Origin: DAIDKA01 sp035943195
Lineage (GTDB): Bacteria > Pseudomonadota > Gammaproteobacteria > Steroidobacterales > Steroidobacteraceae
Direction: 5' to 3'
Length of the DNA stretch: 64,000 nt
Assembly: GCA_035943195.1 (NCBI GenBank)
Contig: DASZCK010000341.1
Span: 1 to 64,000 of the forward strand
Shown here one piece after another: positions 19,315-27,982 of this stretch. Under the pieces are notes generated by a model. It was given only the letters and a program-made list of their open reading frames with translations. It had not been told where the DNA came from and ran no database searches. The position numbers and the translations under genes are program-made. Every line of letters starts with the position of its first letter. Within the stretch, counting starts at the first letter, position 1.

Positions 19315-20394
19315 GTGCGCGTATTCAATTTTGCCGCGGGGCCCGCGACCCTACCGCTGGAAGTACTGGAGCAGGCCCGCAACGAACTGACCGACTGGCG
19401 TGGCAGCGGCATGTCGGTGATGGAAGTCTCCCACCGCAGCAAGGCCTTTGGGGCCGTGGCGGCCGAGCTTGAAGCCTCGCTGCGGCAGCTGCTGGCGGTG
19501 CCGGACGGCTACAAGGTGGTGTTGCTGCAGGGCGGGGCCACGGCGCAGTTTGCCGGCATACCGCTGAACCTGGCCAACGCCGACTCCACGGTCGATTATC
19601 TCAACACCGGTGCCTGGTCCAAGAAAGCCATCGGTGAGGCCAAGCGCTACTGCAAGGTCAACGTCGCGGCCGATGAGAGCGCGTCAGGCTATAACTCGGT
19701 GCCGGCGCAGAGCGCGTTGAAGCTCACCGCCGGTGCGGCCTACGTGCACTACACCCCGAACGAGACCATCGGCGGGGTGGAGTTCGGCTACGTTCCGCAA
19801 ACCGGCTCGGTGCCGCTCGTGGCCGATTTTTCCTCCACCTTCCTGTCCCGCCCCATCGAGGTCAGCCGCTTCGGGCTGATCTATGCCGGCGCGCAGAAGA
19901 ACGTCGGTCCGGCCGGCCTGTGCATTGTCATCGTGCGCGAAGAGCTCATCGGCAAGGCGCGGCCGGGCACACCGCTGGTCATGGACTACAAGGCCATGGC
20001 CGATGACAAATCCATGCTCAACACGCCGCCGACTTTCGCCTGGTACATCGCCGGCCTGGTGCTGAAGTGGATACTGGGCAAGGGCGGCCTGACTGCCATG
20101 CAGAGCCAGAATCGGGCCAAGGCCGAAAGCCTGTATGCCGCCATCGATGGGTCCGGCTTCTACCGCAACCCCGTCGCCAAGGAGGCGCGCTCCTGGATGA
20201 ATGTGCCGTTCACACTGGCGCGTCCGGAGCTTGACCGGACCTTTTTGTCCGAGGCGCAGGCCGCCGGCCTCACCAATCTCGAAGGCCATCGTTCGGTGGG
20301 GGGCATGCGGGCGAGCATCTACAACGCCATGCCGCTTGAGGGCGTGCAGGCGCTCATCGGATTCATGAAGGAGTTCCAGCGTCGCAATGGTTGA
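19315..20394 (+). CDS. serC: Phosphoserine aminotransferase
   Basis: PLP enzyme converting 3-phosphohydroxypyruvate to phosphoserine, and also serving pyridoxal phosphate synthesis. The 359-residue protein has FNFAAGPATLP at its start, SGMSVMEVSHRSKAF, and the PLP Lys195 in YAGAQKNVGPAGL. It starts at GTG 19315 with GGAAGG well placed upstream; no ATG fits the family N-terminus. It follows gyrA by 122 bases and overlaps the serA-like gene by 8 bases, so the two serine-pathway steps are translationally linked. Confidence 0.97.
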   Translation: MRVFNFAAGPATLPLEVLEQARNELTDWRGSGMSVMEVSHRSKAFGAVAAELEASLRQLLAVPDGYKVVLLQGGATAQFAGIPLNLANADSTVDYLNTGAWSKKAIGEAKRYCKVNVAADESASGYNSVPAQSALKLTAGAAYVHYTPNETIGGVEFGYVPQTGSVPLVADFSSTFLSRPIEVSRFGLIYAGAQKNVGPAGLCIVIVREELIGKARPGTPLVMDYKAMADDKSMLNTPPTFAWYIAGLVLKWILGKGGLTAMQSQNRAKAESLYAAIDGSGFYRNPVAKEARSWMNVPFTLARPELDRTFLSEAQAAGLTNLEGHRSVGGMRASIYNAMPLEGVQALIGFMKEFQRRNG

Positions 20395-21562
20395 CACTTA
20401 CCGGATTCTTACGCTCAACAATATTTCGGCGCGCGGTCTGGAGCGCCTGCCGCGCGAGCGCTACGAGGTCGCCTCGGACCTGAACCAGCCCGACGCCATC
20501 CTGGTGCGCTCGGCCGACATGCACAAAACCACGGTGCCGACCTCGGTGCTGGCCATCGGTCGCGCCGGTGCCGGCACCAACAACATTCCCGTGGCCGAAC
20601 TGAGCAAGCGCGGCATCCCGGTGTTCAATGCCCCGGGAGCCAACGCCAATGCGGTGAAGGAACTGGTGCTGGCGGGCCTGCTGCTGGCGGCGCGCAACAT
20701 CTGCCAGGCCTGGGCCTTCGCGCGCTCCTTGAGCGGTGACGACCACGCCATCGATGAGGCGGTGGAGAAAGGCAAGAAGAAATTCGTCGGCTTCGAGCTG
20801 CCGGGCCGGACGCTGGGGGTGGTGGGCCTGGGCGCGATAGGCGTCGAAGTCGCCAATTCCGCCGAGGCGCTGGGCATGAAGGTGCTGGGCTATGACCCGC
20901 AGATCACCGTGCATCGCGCCTGGCAGCTGTCCTCGAGCGTCGAGCAGGCGCTGTCGCTGGACGATCTCTTCGCCCGCTCCGATGCGATCTCGGTGCACGT
21001 TCCTTTGAACAACGAGACCCGCGCACTGGTGAACGCGGCCCGTTTGAAGCTCCTGCGCAAGGGCGGGGTGATCCTGAATTTCGCGCGCGCGCCCATCGTG
21101 GATGATGCCGCGGTGATTGCCTCCTTGGAGGCCGGCCACCTGGGCGCCTATGTCTGCGACTTTCCGACCAATGCGTTGAAAGACCACGCCAAGGTCGTGA
21201 CCCTGCCACACCTCGGCGCGTCCACGGGCGAGGCCGAGGAGAACTGCGCCGTCATGGTGGCGGACACGGTGCGTGAGTACCTGGAGAACGGCAATATCCG
21301 CAACAGCGTCAATTTCCCCGAGGCGGTGCTGCCGCGGGTGCCGGGCGTGACCCGGCTGGCCGTCGCCAACCGCAATGTCCCGAACATGGTGGGGCAGATT
21401 TCCACCTGCCTCGCGGCCGCCGGCCTTAACATTGCTGATCTTTTGAACAAGTCCCGGGGCGAATACGCCTACACTCTCATCGACATGGATTCGGCCGTTC
21501 CGGACGGGCTTCTCGGACAGATTCGCAATATCGAGGGCGTACTGGCGGCGCGGCTACTCTAG
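20387..21562 (+). CDS. serA: D-3-phosphoglycerate dehydrogenase (SerA-like, short ACT form)
   Basis: First enzyme of serine synthesis, 391 residues. It has an NAD Rossmann motif VVGLGAIGVEVAN near residue 145, the substrate-side Arg in NFARAPIVDD and the His in LPHLGAST. A C-terminal ACT domain (about 318-391, RLAVANRNVPNMVGQIS) probably senses serine. In the stretch between Arg and His (VCDFPTNALKDH) I do not see the usual Glu of the Arg-Glu-His triad. The gene sits between serC and pheA, overlapping serC by 8 bases, which joins two consecutive serine-pathway steps inside the gyrA-ihfB supraoperon. Confidence 0.92.
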   Translation: MVDTYRILTLNNISARGLERLPRERYEVASDLNQPDAILVRSADMHKTTVPTSVLAIGRAGAGTNNIPVAELSKRGIPVFNAPGANANAVKELVLAGLLLAARNICQAWAFARSLSGDDHAIDEAVEKGKKKFVGFELPGRTLGVVGLGAIGVEVANSAEALGMKVLGYDPQITVHRAWQLSSSVEQALSLDDLFARSDAISVHVPLNNETRALVNAARLKLLRKGGVILNFARAPIVDDAAVIASLEAGHLGAYVCDFPTNALKDHAKVVTLPHLGASTGEAEENCAVMVADTVREYLENGNIRNSVNFPEAVLPRVPGVTRLAVANRNVPNMVGQISTCLAAAGLNIADLLNKSRGEYAYTLIDMDSAVPDGLLGQIRNIEGVLAARLL

Positions 21563-21568
21563 AAGAAT

Positions 21569-22672
21569 ATGACCAAAGCCAAATCCGTGGATCTGGAGGC
21601 GGTCCGCGCCCAGATCGATGCCATCGATGAGCAGCTGCATACGCTGCTCAACGACCGTGCGCGGCTGGCCCAGCAGGTGGGCATCTCCAAGACCGCAACC
21701 GGTTCCACGGTCGACTTCTATCGTCCCGAGCGCGAGGCGCAGGTGCTGCGCAGGGTGAAGGAACGCAACACAGGGCCGTTGCGCACCGAGGACGTGCTGC
21801 GGCTGTTTCGCGAAATCATGTCGGCTTGTCTGGCGCAGCAGGAACCGCTCAAAGTTGCCTTCCTGGGTCCGGAGGGAACCTTCACCCAGACCGCGGTGCT
21901 GACGCACTTCGGTCACGCCGTGCGGGCGTTGCCGCTGCCGTCCGTGGACGAGGTCTTCCACGAAGTCGAGTCCGGCTCGGTGGACTTCGGCGTTGTCGCC
22001 ATCGAGAACTCCACCGAAGGCATGGTGATCAACACCCTGGACCGGTTCCTGAATTCCTCGGCGCGGATCTGTGGCGAGATCGAGCTGCGGATCCACCACT
22101 TCCTGATGGGGCGCATGCAGTCGCTGGAAGGCGTCAAGCGGGTGTGCTCGCACCAGCAGGCACTGGCCCAGTGCCGGCTGTGGCTCGATGAAAATCTGCC
22201 GGGCGTGGAGCGGGTCGCGGTCACCAGCAATGCCGAAGGCGCACGCCGCGCTCGCGACGAACAGGGCACGGCGGCCATCGCCGGTGCCACCGCGGCCGAG
22301 GTTTATGGCCTGACGGTACTGGCGCCGCAGATCGAGGACCGCCCGGACAACACCACACGCTTCTTCGTTTTGGGCCGCAAGCTCTTCACCCCCAGTGGCC
22401 AGGATCGCACCACGCTCATCGCCTCCACCGGCGAAACCAGTACCTCGGGCGCGCTGCTGAAGCTGCTCGAGCCCTTCGCCACGCATCACATCAGCATGAC
22501 GCGCATCGAGTCGCGACCCTCGCAGAAGCGCAAGTGGGACTATGTGTTCTTCATCGATATCGAAGGGCATGTGGAGGACGCACCGGTGGCCGCGGCGCTC
22601 AAGGATCTTGAGAAGCGCGCCTCGCTGCTGCGGGTGCTGGGGTCCTATCCGCGCGCCGTAACGGCCGGCTGA
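21569..22672 (+). CDS. pheA: Bifunctional chorismate mutase/prephenate dehydratase (P-protein)
   Basis: Makes phenylpyruvate from chorismate in phenylalanine synthesis. The 367 residues contain an AroQ-type chorismate mutase (about 8-90, RAQIDAIDEQLHTLLNDRARL), a prephenate dehydratase domain (about 95-270, FLGPEGTFTQTA and the essential TRF triad in DNTTRFFVLG), and an ACT domain (about 285-360) with the phenylalanine-binding ESRP motif. Presence of ESRP implies feedback inhibition by phenylalanine. Six bases separate it from the serA-like gene and aroA follows 11 bases on. No tyrA or hisC copy is next to it, unlike Pseudomonas. Confidence 0.97.
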   Translation: MTKAKSVDLEAVRAQIDAIDEQLHTLLNDRARLAQQVGISKTATGSTVDFYRPEREAQVLRRVKERNTGPLRTEDVLRLFREIMSACLAQQEPLKVAFLGPEGTFTQTAVLTHFGHAVRALPLPSVDEVFHEVESGSVDFGVVAIENSTEGMVINTLDRFLNSSARICGEIELRIHHFLMGRMQSLEGVKRVCSHQQALAQCRLWLDENLPGVERVAVTSNAEGARRARDEQGTAAIAGATAAEVYGLTVLAPQIEDRPDNTTRFFVLGRKLFTPSGQDRTTLIASTGETSTSGALLKLLEPFATHHISMTRIESRPSQKRKWDYVFFIDIEGHVEDAPVAAALKDLEKRASLLRVLGSYPRAVTAG

Positions 22673-22683
22673 GCGGCCAGCTC

Positions 22684-24003
22684 ATGGCGGCCGTGAAGGA
22701 ATATCAGCTCGCGCCGGGCTCCAAGATCCACGGCGAAGTGACCGTTCCGGGCGACAAATCCATTTCGCACCGTTCGCTGATGCTCGGCGGCATCGCCACC
22801 GGTGAGACGCGCATCCGCGGCTTCCTGGCCAGTGAGGATTGCCTGGCCACCTTGAGTGCACTGTCGGCATTGGGCGTGCAGATCGAACGGCCGGAGGCTA
22901 CCCGGATCATCGTTCATGGCGTGGGCCGTGCCGGTTTGCATGCCAGCGCCACACCCTTGGACATGGGCAATGCCGGCACCGCCATGCGCCTGTCGATGGG
23001 CCTCTTGGCCGGCCAGCCTTTTGCCTCGACGCTCATCGGTGACAGTTCACTGATGCGCCGGCCGATGGAGCGCGTCGCCGGACCCTTGCGGCAGATGGGC
23101 GCCGCGATCACCACGCAGGATGGCCGCCCGCCGGTACAGCTGCATGGCGGCCGGGCCCTGCGCGGCATCGACTACGACATGCCCATGGCAAGTGCCCAGG
23201 TGAAATCCGCGGTGTTGCTGGCGGGGCTTAGCGCGCAGGGACGCACGCGGGTGACGGAACCGGCACCCACGCGCGATCACACCGAGCGCATGCTCGCAGC
23301 CTTCGGGGTCAAGGTGACGCGCGAAGGACCCAGCGCCAGTCTGATGGGCGGACAGACCCTGGTTGGCACTGACATTGACGTCCCGGCGGATTTCTCCTCA
23401 GCAGCGTTTTTTCTGGTCGCCGGGGCGCTGGCGGCGCCGCAGGGGCTGTTGTTGCGCAATGTCGGCGTGAACCCCACGCGCATCGGCCTGTTGCGCATGC
23501 TGCAGATCATGGGTGCCGATATCACGCTGCACACGCGTGCCGCCGCGGCCGATGAGGCGGGTGAACCGATTGCCGACATCGAGGTGCGCGCCAGCGGTCT
23601 GCGCGGCATCGAAGTGCCGGCGAGCCTGGTGCCGCTGGCGATCGATGAGTTTCCGGTGTTCTTCATTGCCGCGGCCTGTGCCGACGGCGAGACCGTGGTG
23701 CGCGGGGCCGAAGAACTGCGGGTCAAGGAAAGCGATCGGCTGGCCGTGATGGCCGAGGGCCTCACGGTGCTGGGAGTCGAGCACACGCTGCTCCCCGACG
23801 GCATCCGCATCCGCGGCGGCCAGGGATTTGACGGGGGCACCGTCAACAGTCACGGAGATCACCGCATTGCGATGGCCTTTGCCATCGCCAGCCTCAAGGC
23901 CCGGGCGCCCATCCGCATCCTGGACGTGGCCAATGTGGCGACCTCCTTCCCCGGCTTCGTGGAGCTGGCGCAGGCCGTTGGCATCCGCATCGCCGCCTCG
24001 TAG
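22684..24003 (+). CDS. aroA: 3-phosphoshikimate 1-carboxyvinyltransferase (EPSP synthase, class II-like)
   Basis: Sixth step of the shikimate pathway, 439 residues. Signatures are PGDKSISHRSLMLGGIA, MGNAGTAMRLSMGLLAG, SLMRRPMERVAGPL, MASAQVKSAVLLAGL, TRDHTERML, EELRVKESDRLAVMA and DHRIAMAFA. These segments resemble the class II (CP4-type) group more than E. coli AroA. The residue that is Ala in CP4 (GNAAT) is Gly here (GNAGT), so glyphosate insensitivity cannot be assumed. It lies between pheA and cmk, with 11 and 9 base gaps. Confidence 0.96.
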   Translation: MAAVKEYQLAPGSKIHGEVTVPGDKSISHRSLMLGGIATGETRIRGFLASEDCLATLSALSALGVQIERPEATRIIVHGVGRAGLHASATPLDMGNAGTAMRLSMGLLAGQPFASTLIGDSSLMRRPMERVAGPLRQMGAAITTQDGRPPVQLHGGRALRGIDYDMPMASAQVKSAVLLAGLSAQGRTRVTEPAPTRDHTERMLAAFGVKVTREGPSASLMGGQTLVGTDIDVPADFSSAAFFLVAGALAAPQGLLLRNVGVNPTRIGLLRMLQIMGADITLHTRAAAADEAGEPIADIEVRASGLRGIEVPASLVPLAIDEFPVFFIAAACADGETVVRGAEELRVKESDRLAVMAEGLTVLGVEHTLLPDGIRIRGGQGFDGGTVNSHGDHRIAMAFAIASLKARAPIRILDVANVATSFPGFVELAQAVGIRIAAS

Positions 24004-24012
24004 GCTCCCCCG

Positions 24013-24687
24013 ATGGCCACGGTCGTCACCATCGATGGTCCCACCAGCTCCGGCAAGGGCACCATCAGCCGCACGCTGGCGGCTCGCCTGGGCTGGCATC
24101 TGCTGGACAGCGGGGCACTGTACCGGCTGGTCGCGCTGCGCGGGCATCAGCTTGGCCTTGAACCACACAATATATCGGGGCATGCCACGGCGGCGGCCGG
24201 GCTGGAGGCCGATTTCGGGGCGGTGCAGGACGAGGAGCGGATCTGGCTGGCGGGGCAGGATGTGACCCTGCAGGTGCGCACCGCCGAGGCCGGCATGGGC
24301 GCCTCGCGGGTGGCCGCCTGGCCGGCGGTGCGCGAAGCCCTGCTGGATCGCCAGCGGCGCTTCGCCCGTGAGCCGGGCCTGGTGGCCGATGGGCGCGATA
24401 TGGGCACCGTGGTCTTCCCCTACGCCGCCCTCAAAGTGTTCCTGACCGCAAGCCCGGAAGAGCGGGCCCGAAGGCGCTATAAGCAGTTGAAAGACAAGGG
24501 GTCCGGTGTTAGCCTTGCCGCCCTTTCGCGAGAGATAGCCGAACGGGATCTGAAGGACTCGACGCGCGCCGTCGCACCCTTGAGACCCGCTCCCGATGCC
24601 CACGTGATCGACTCCACGCACCTTGGTATCCAGGACGTGGTCGAACAGGTGCTGGCACTGGGACGCAGCTCTTCGCTGTGGCCGTAA
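24013..24687 (+). CDS. cmk: Cytidylate kinase
   Basis: Phosphorylates CMP and dCMP. The 224-residue P-loop kinase begins ATVVTIDGPTSSGKGTISRTLA with the Walker A loop GPTSSGKG, has LLDSGALYRLVAL (nucleoside binding), RDMGTVVFPYAALKVFLTA and the Arg-rich lid EERARRRYKQL. It stands 9 bases after aroA and just before rpsA, the conserved aroA-cmk-rpsA order. The rpsA reading frame also extends back into cmk but has no plausible start there. Confidence 0.96.
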   Translation: MATVVTIDGPTSSGKGTISRTLAARLGWHLLDSGALYRLVALRGHQLGLEPHNISGHATAAAGLEADFGAVQDEERIWLAGQDVTLQVRTAEAGMGASRVAAWPAVREALLDRQRRFAREPGLVADGRDMGTVVFPYAALKVFLTASPEERARRRYKQLKDKGSGVSLAALSREIAERDLKDSTRAVAPLRPAPDAHVIDSTHLGIQDVVEQVLALGRSSSLWP

Positions 24688-24693
24688 GGCCGC

Positions 24694-24770
24694 TCCCGCG
24701 TTACGGGAACGAGGTGCACGAGGAACGTGGAAAGTCCCGTGCGCCGTAGCAACCACAATTCCGGCACGGG
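24694..24770 (+). promoter_or_regulatory. Structured rpsA leader with alternative hairpins
   Basis: The 112-base cmk-rpsA gap holds a 5-bp hairpin TCCCG/CGGGA (24694-24708). It also holds two competing stems: GGTGCACG (24713-24720) with CGTGCGCC (24738-24745), and CCCGTGC (24736-24742) with GCACGGG (24764-24770). The last two share bases 24738-24742 and cannot form together. Ribosomal protein S1 represses its own mRNA through leader hairpins in E. coli, so this is a candidate for autogenous control. The pairing is seen; the function is inferred. Confidence 0.5.
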
Positions 24771-24799
24771 CCAACCAAGCGCCTGTGCAAGTAGAAGGT

Positions 24800-26476
24800 A
24801 TGACAGAAAGTTTCGCCCAATTATTCGAAGATAGCCTCGCCAACCAACGCATCCGTCCCGGGATGATCCTTCAAGGGTTGGTGGTCGATGTCACAGACGA
24901 CATCGTCATCGTCAACGTAGGCCTGAAGTCCGAAGCCGTCATCCCCGTCGAACAGTTCAAGAACGAGCGCGGTGAGCTCGAAGTCAAGACTGGCGACATG
25001 GTCGAAGTGGCGCTCGATTCGGTCGAGGATGGCAACGGCGAGACGCGCCTGTCGCGCGAGAAGGCCAAGCGCGCGCGCACCTGGACGCGCCTCGAGACCG
25101 CCTTCAATGATTCCCAGATCGTGACCGGTGTGATCACCGGACGCGTCAAGGGTGGCTTCACCGTCGAGATCGAGAATGTCCGCGCCTTCCTGCCGGGCTC
25201 GCTCGTTGATGTGCGCCCCGTACGGGATACGTCCTATCTCGAGGGCAAGCCGCTTGAGTTCAAGGTCATCAAGCTGGACCAGAAGCGCAATAACGTCGTG
25301 GTGTCACGCCGTGCCGTGGTCGAGCAGGAATTCTCCGCCGAGCGCAGCGCGCTCATGGACAACCTGCAGGAAGGCGCCGTGGTGCGCGGCTCGGTCAAGA
25401 ACCTCACCGATTACGGTGCGTTCGTGGACCTGGGCGGCATCGATGGCCTGCTGCACATCACCGACATGGCGTGGAAGCGCGTCAAGCATCCGTCCGAAGT
25501 CGTCAAGGTCGGCGATGAAATCGAAGTGCGCATCCTCAAATTCGATCGCGAGCGCTCACGCGTGTCGTTGGGGCTCAAGCAGCTCGGCGCGGATCCCTGG
25601 GAGAACATCGCCCGGCGTTATCCGCCCAACACCCGCGTGTTCGGCAAGGTCACCAACATCGCCGACTACGGCGCCTTCGTCGAGATCGAGGACGGCGTCG
25701 AGGGTCTGGTGCACGTGTCCGAAATGGACTGGACCAACAAGAACGTCAACCCGGCGAAGGTGGTTCACACCGGCCAGGAAGTCGAAGTCATGGTGCTGGA
25801 TGTGGACGAGGAACGGCGCCGCATCTCGCTCGGCCTGAAGCAGTGCCAGGCCAACCCGTGGAAGGAGTTCGCCGAGAACTTCAACCGTGGCGATCGGGTC
25901 AGCGGCCAGATCAAATCCATCACGGACTTCGGCATTTTCATCGGCCTGTCGGGCAACATCGACGGCCTGGTGCACCTGTCGGATATCTCCTGGGACATGC
26001 CCGGCGAGGAAGCCGTGCGCAACTACCAGAAGGCCCAGCAGGTGGAGGCCATGGTGCTGGCGATCGATCCGGACCGCGAGCGCATCTCCCTCGGCATCAA
26101 GCAGCTGGCGAAGGATCCCTTCTCGGCCTATATCGCCGAGTTCCCCAAGGGCACCATCGTGCGCGGCACGGTCAAGGAAGTGGATGCACGCGGCGCCATC
26201 ATTGATCTCGGCAATGGCGTGGAAGGCCAGTTGCGCGGCTCGGACCTGGCCCGTGATCGCGTCGAAGACGCGCGCACGGTGTTGAAGGTCGGCCAGGAAA
26301 TCGACGCCAAGTTCACCGGCGTGGATCGCAAGACGCGCACCATTTCGCTGTCGATCAAGGCCAAGGAAATGCACGAAGAAGCCGAGGCGGTGCAGAGTTA
26401 CCGCTCGGAGCAGACCTCTACCACGGGCACCAGCCTCGGGGACCTGCTGAAGGAACAGATCGGCGATCGCAACTGA
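24800..26476 (+). CDS. rpsA: 30S ribosomal protein S1
   Basis: Large mRNA-binding ribosomal protein, 558 residues, the standard gammaproteobacterial length. Six S1 (OB-fold) repeats are visible, with the recurrent pattern VxGxVKxxxDYGAFVDLGGIDGLLH in repeats 3-6 (for example near residues 195-262 and 280-350). ATG 24800 gives the family start MTESFAQLFEDSL and has AGAAGG upstream. It follows a structured leader after cmk and precedes ihfB by 56 bases, as in E. coli and Pseudomonas. Confidence 0.98.
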   Translation: MTESFAQLFEDSLANQRIRPGMILQGLVVDVTDDIVIVNVGLKSEAVIPVEQFKNERGELEVKTGDMVEVALDSVEDGNGETRLSREKAKRARTWTRLETAFNDSQIVTGVITGRVKGGFTVEIENVRAFLPGSLVDVRPVRDTSYLEGKPLEFKVIKLDQKRNNVVVSRRAVVEQEFSAERSALMDNLQEGAVVRGSVKNLTDYGAFVDLGGIDGLLHITDMAWKRVKHPSEVVKVGDEIEVRILKFDRERSRVSLGLKQLGADPWENIARRYPPNTRVFGKVTNIADYGAFVEIEDGVEGLVHVSEMDWTNKNVNPAKVVHTGQEVEVMVLDVDEERRRISLGLKQCQANPWKEFAENFNRGDRVSGQIKSITDFGIFIGLSGNIDGLVHLSDISWDMPGEEAVRNYQKAQQVEAMVLAIDPDRERISLGIKQLAKDPFSAYIAEFPKGTIVRGTVKEVDARGAIIDLGNGVEGQLRGSDLARDRVEDARTVLKVGQEIDAKFTGVDRKTRTISLSIKAKEMHEEAEAVQSYRSEQTSTTGTSLGDLLKEQIGDRN

Positions 26477-26532
26477 GCGCGCGCCTCAAGGCGGCGGTAC
26501 GGGCAGGCGGTTCGGATAGGCAAGGGCAACTC

Positions 26533-26835
26533 ATGACCAAATCGGAATTGATTGAAGTCATCACGGCCAAGCAGAAGCATCTGCCGGCCAAGGACGTTGA
26601 GCTGGCGCTGAAGCAGATTCTCGAGATCATGAGCGACGCCCTGTCGCAGGGTGAACGCATCGAGATCCGCGGCTTCGGCAGTTTCTCCCTGCACTTCCGG
26701 CCGCCGCGCCAGGGCCGCAATCCCAAGACCGGCGAGGCCGTGGCGCTCTCCGGCAAGTACGTGCCCCATTTCAAACCCGGCAAGGATCTGCGCGAGCGGG
26801 TCAATGACGGCGCCGATCAGCCCATCCGGGACTGA
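26533..26835 (+). CDS. ihfB: Integration host factor subunit beta
   Basis: Beta subunit of IHF, a sequence-specific DNA-bending protein of the HU family. 100 residues, beginning MTKSELIEVITAKQKHLPAKDVE as IhfB does. It has the beta-arm segment RGFGSFSLHFRPPRQGRNPKTGE with the intercalating Pro, and the C-terminal VPHFKPGKDLRERVN. The C-terminal tail DGADQPIRD is slightly longer than HU. It follows rpsA, the conserved position for ihfB (himD). Confidence 0.96.
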   Translation: MTKSELIEVITAKQKHLPAKDVELALKQILEIMSDALSQGERIEIRGFGSFSLHFRPPRQGRNPKTGEAVALSGKYVPHFKPGKDLRERVNDGADQPIRD

Positions 26836-26840
26836 TCGAC

Positions 26841-26856
26841 CTGCCTTGCGAGGCAG
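26841..26856 (+). terminator. Short hairpin after ihfB
   Basis: CTGCCT (26841-26846) and AGGCAG (26851-26856) form a perfect 6-bp stem with a TGCG loop, five bases after the ihfB stop. No T-run follows, so it is a weak intrinsic terminator at best. It may mark the end of the gyrA-ihfB supraoperon. Confidence 0.35.
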
Positions 26857-26946
26857 CGCCTACGTGGCGGTGCGTCTATCGCGAGGTGCGGTGCCCCCCG
26901 GGTTGTCCGCTACACTCACGTCCCGTTGCGTCTTCGAGGTTTGCGC

Positions 26947-27915
26947 ATGAGATCACAGTCGGCCATCCGGACCGCCGTTTTCCCGGTCGCCGGACGCGGT
27001 ACCCGCTTCCTGCCCGCCACCAAGGCCAGTCCCAAGGAAATGCTGCCGGTGGTGGACAAGCCGCTCATTCAGTACGCGGTCGAAGAAGCTCTGCTGGCCG
27101 GAGCGCGCAAGCTGGTGTTCATCACCGGCGCCTCCAAACGGGCCATCGAGGACCACTTCGATTCCGATGAAGAGCTCGAGCACATGCTCGAGGCCCAGGG
27201 CAAGAGCGACCTTTTGAACCAGATCCGCAGCGTGCTGCCTTCCTATGCCACCTGCATCTACATCCGCCAGGCCGCGCCGCTCGGCCTGGGCCATGCGGCG
27301 CTGTGTGCGCAACCGGCCGTGGGCTCGGAACCGTTCTTCGTGCACCTGGCCGATGACCTGATCCGCGGCAATCCGAGCAGCTGCCTGGAGCAGATGGCCG
27401 AGGTCTATGCTGCCAAGCGCGCCAGCGTGCTCGGCGTCGAGATGGTGCCGAACAAGGACACCGAGAAGTACGGCATCGTGGAAATCGAGGCCGACAAGTC
27501 CAGCACTGGTCGGGTGCGCAGCATTGTCGAAAAACCCAAACCGGCGCAGGCACCCTCGAACCTGGCGGTAGTCGGGCGCTATGTGCTGACCGCGGCGATA
27601 TTCGAGCATCTCGCGCGCCTGGGGCGCGGCGCTGGTGGCGAGATCCAGCTGACCGATGGCATCGCGGCGCTGATGGGCGAGGAGGCCGTGTATGCCTATC
27701 GCTTCAGTGGCAAGCGCTACGACTGCGGCAGCAAGCTCGGTTATCTGCAGGCCACGGTGGAGTACGCACTGGGCCATCCCTCCCTGGGCGCGGATTTTCG
27801 CAAGTACCTGAACGGCATGGCCAAGAGCGTCAGCGCTCCGGCCGGTAAGGGCGCGCGGGCAGGCGCGGCGCGAAAGGCCGGCAAGAGCGCGGGCAAATCA
27901 CGCCGTAAGAAGTGA
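26947..27915 (+). CDS. galU: UTP-glucose-1-phosphate uridylyltransferase
   Basis: Makes UDP-glucose for envelope polysaccharides. 322 residues with the nucleotidyltransferase signature GRGTRFLPATKASPKEMLPV, KPLIQYAVEEA, GLGHAALCAQ, FFVHLADDLI and KYGIVE. ATG 26947 matches the family start. The last 30 residues, after the catalytic domain, are a Lys/Ala/Gly-rich basic tail (KGARAGAARKAGKSAGKSRR) not typical of GalU. The gene follows ihfB by 111 bases and may have its own promoter. Confidence 0.95.
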   Translation: MRSQSAIRTAVFPVAGRGTRFLPATKASPKEMLPVVDKPLIQYAVEEALLAGARKLVFITGASKRAIEDHFDSDEELEHMLEAQGKSDLLNQIRSVLPSYATCIYIRQAAPLGLGHAALCAQPAVGSEPFFVHLADDLIRGNPSSCLEQMAEVYAAKRASVLGVEMVPNKDTEKYGIVEIEADKSSTGRVRSIVEKPKPAQAPSNLAVVGRYVLTAAIFEHLARLGRGAGGEIQLTDGIAALMGEEAVYAYRFSGKRYDCGSKLGYLQATVEYALGHPSLGADFRKYLNGMAKSVSAPAGKGARAGAARKAGKSAGKSRRKK

Positions 27916-27982
27916 GCGGTTCGGGCACTGCGCTTGCATGAGCTCAGGGGGTATCGTTCCCGATGCTACGCAGGAGACCCTC

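Noticed and set aside
24713..24770. GGAAAGTCC-like segment before rpsA recalling RNase P RNA
   Set aside because: Only about ten bases resemble the conserved P4 region; the gap is 112 bases and lacks the rest of the RNA.
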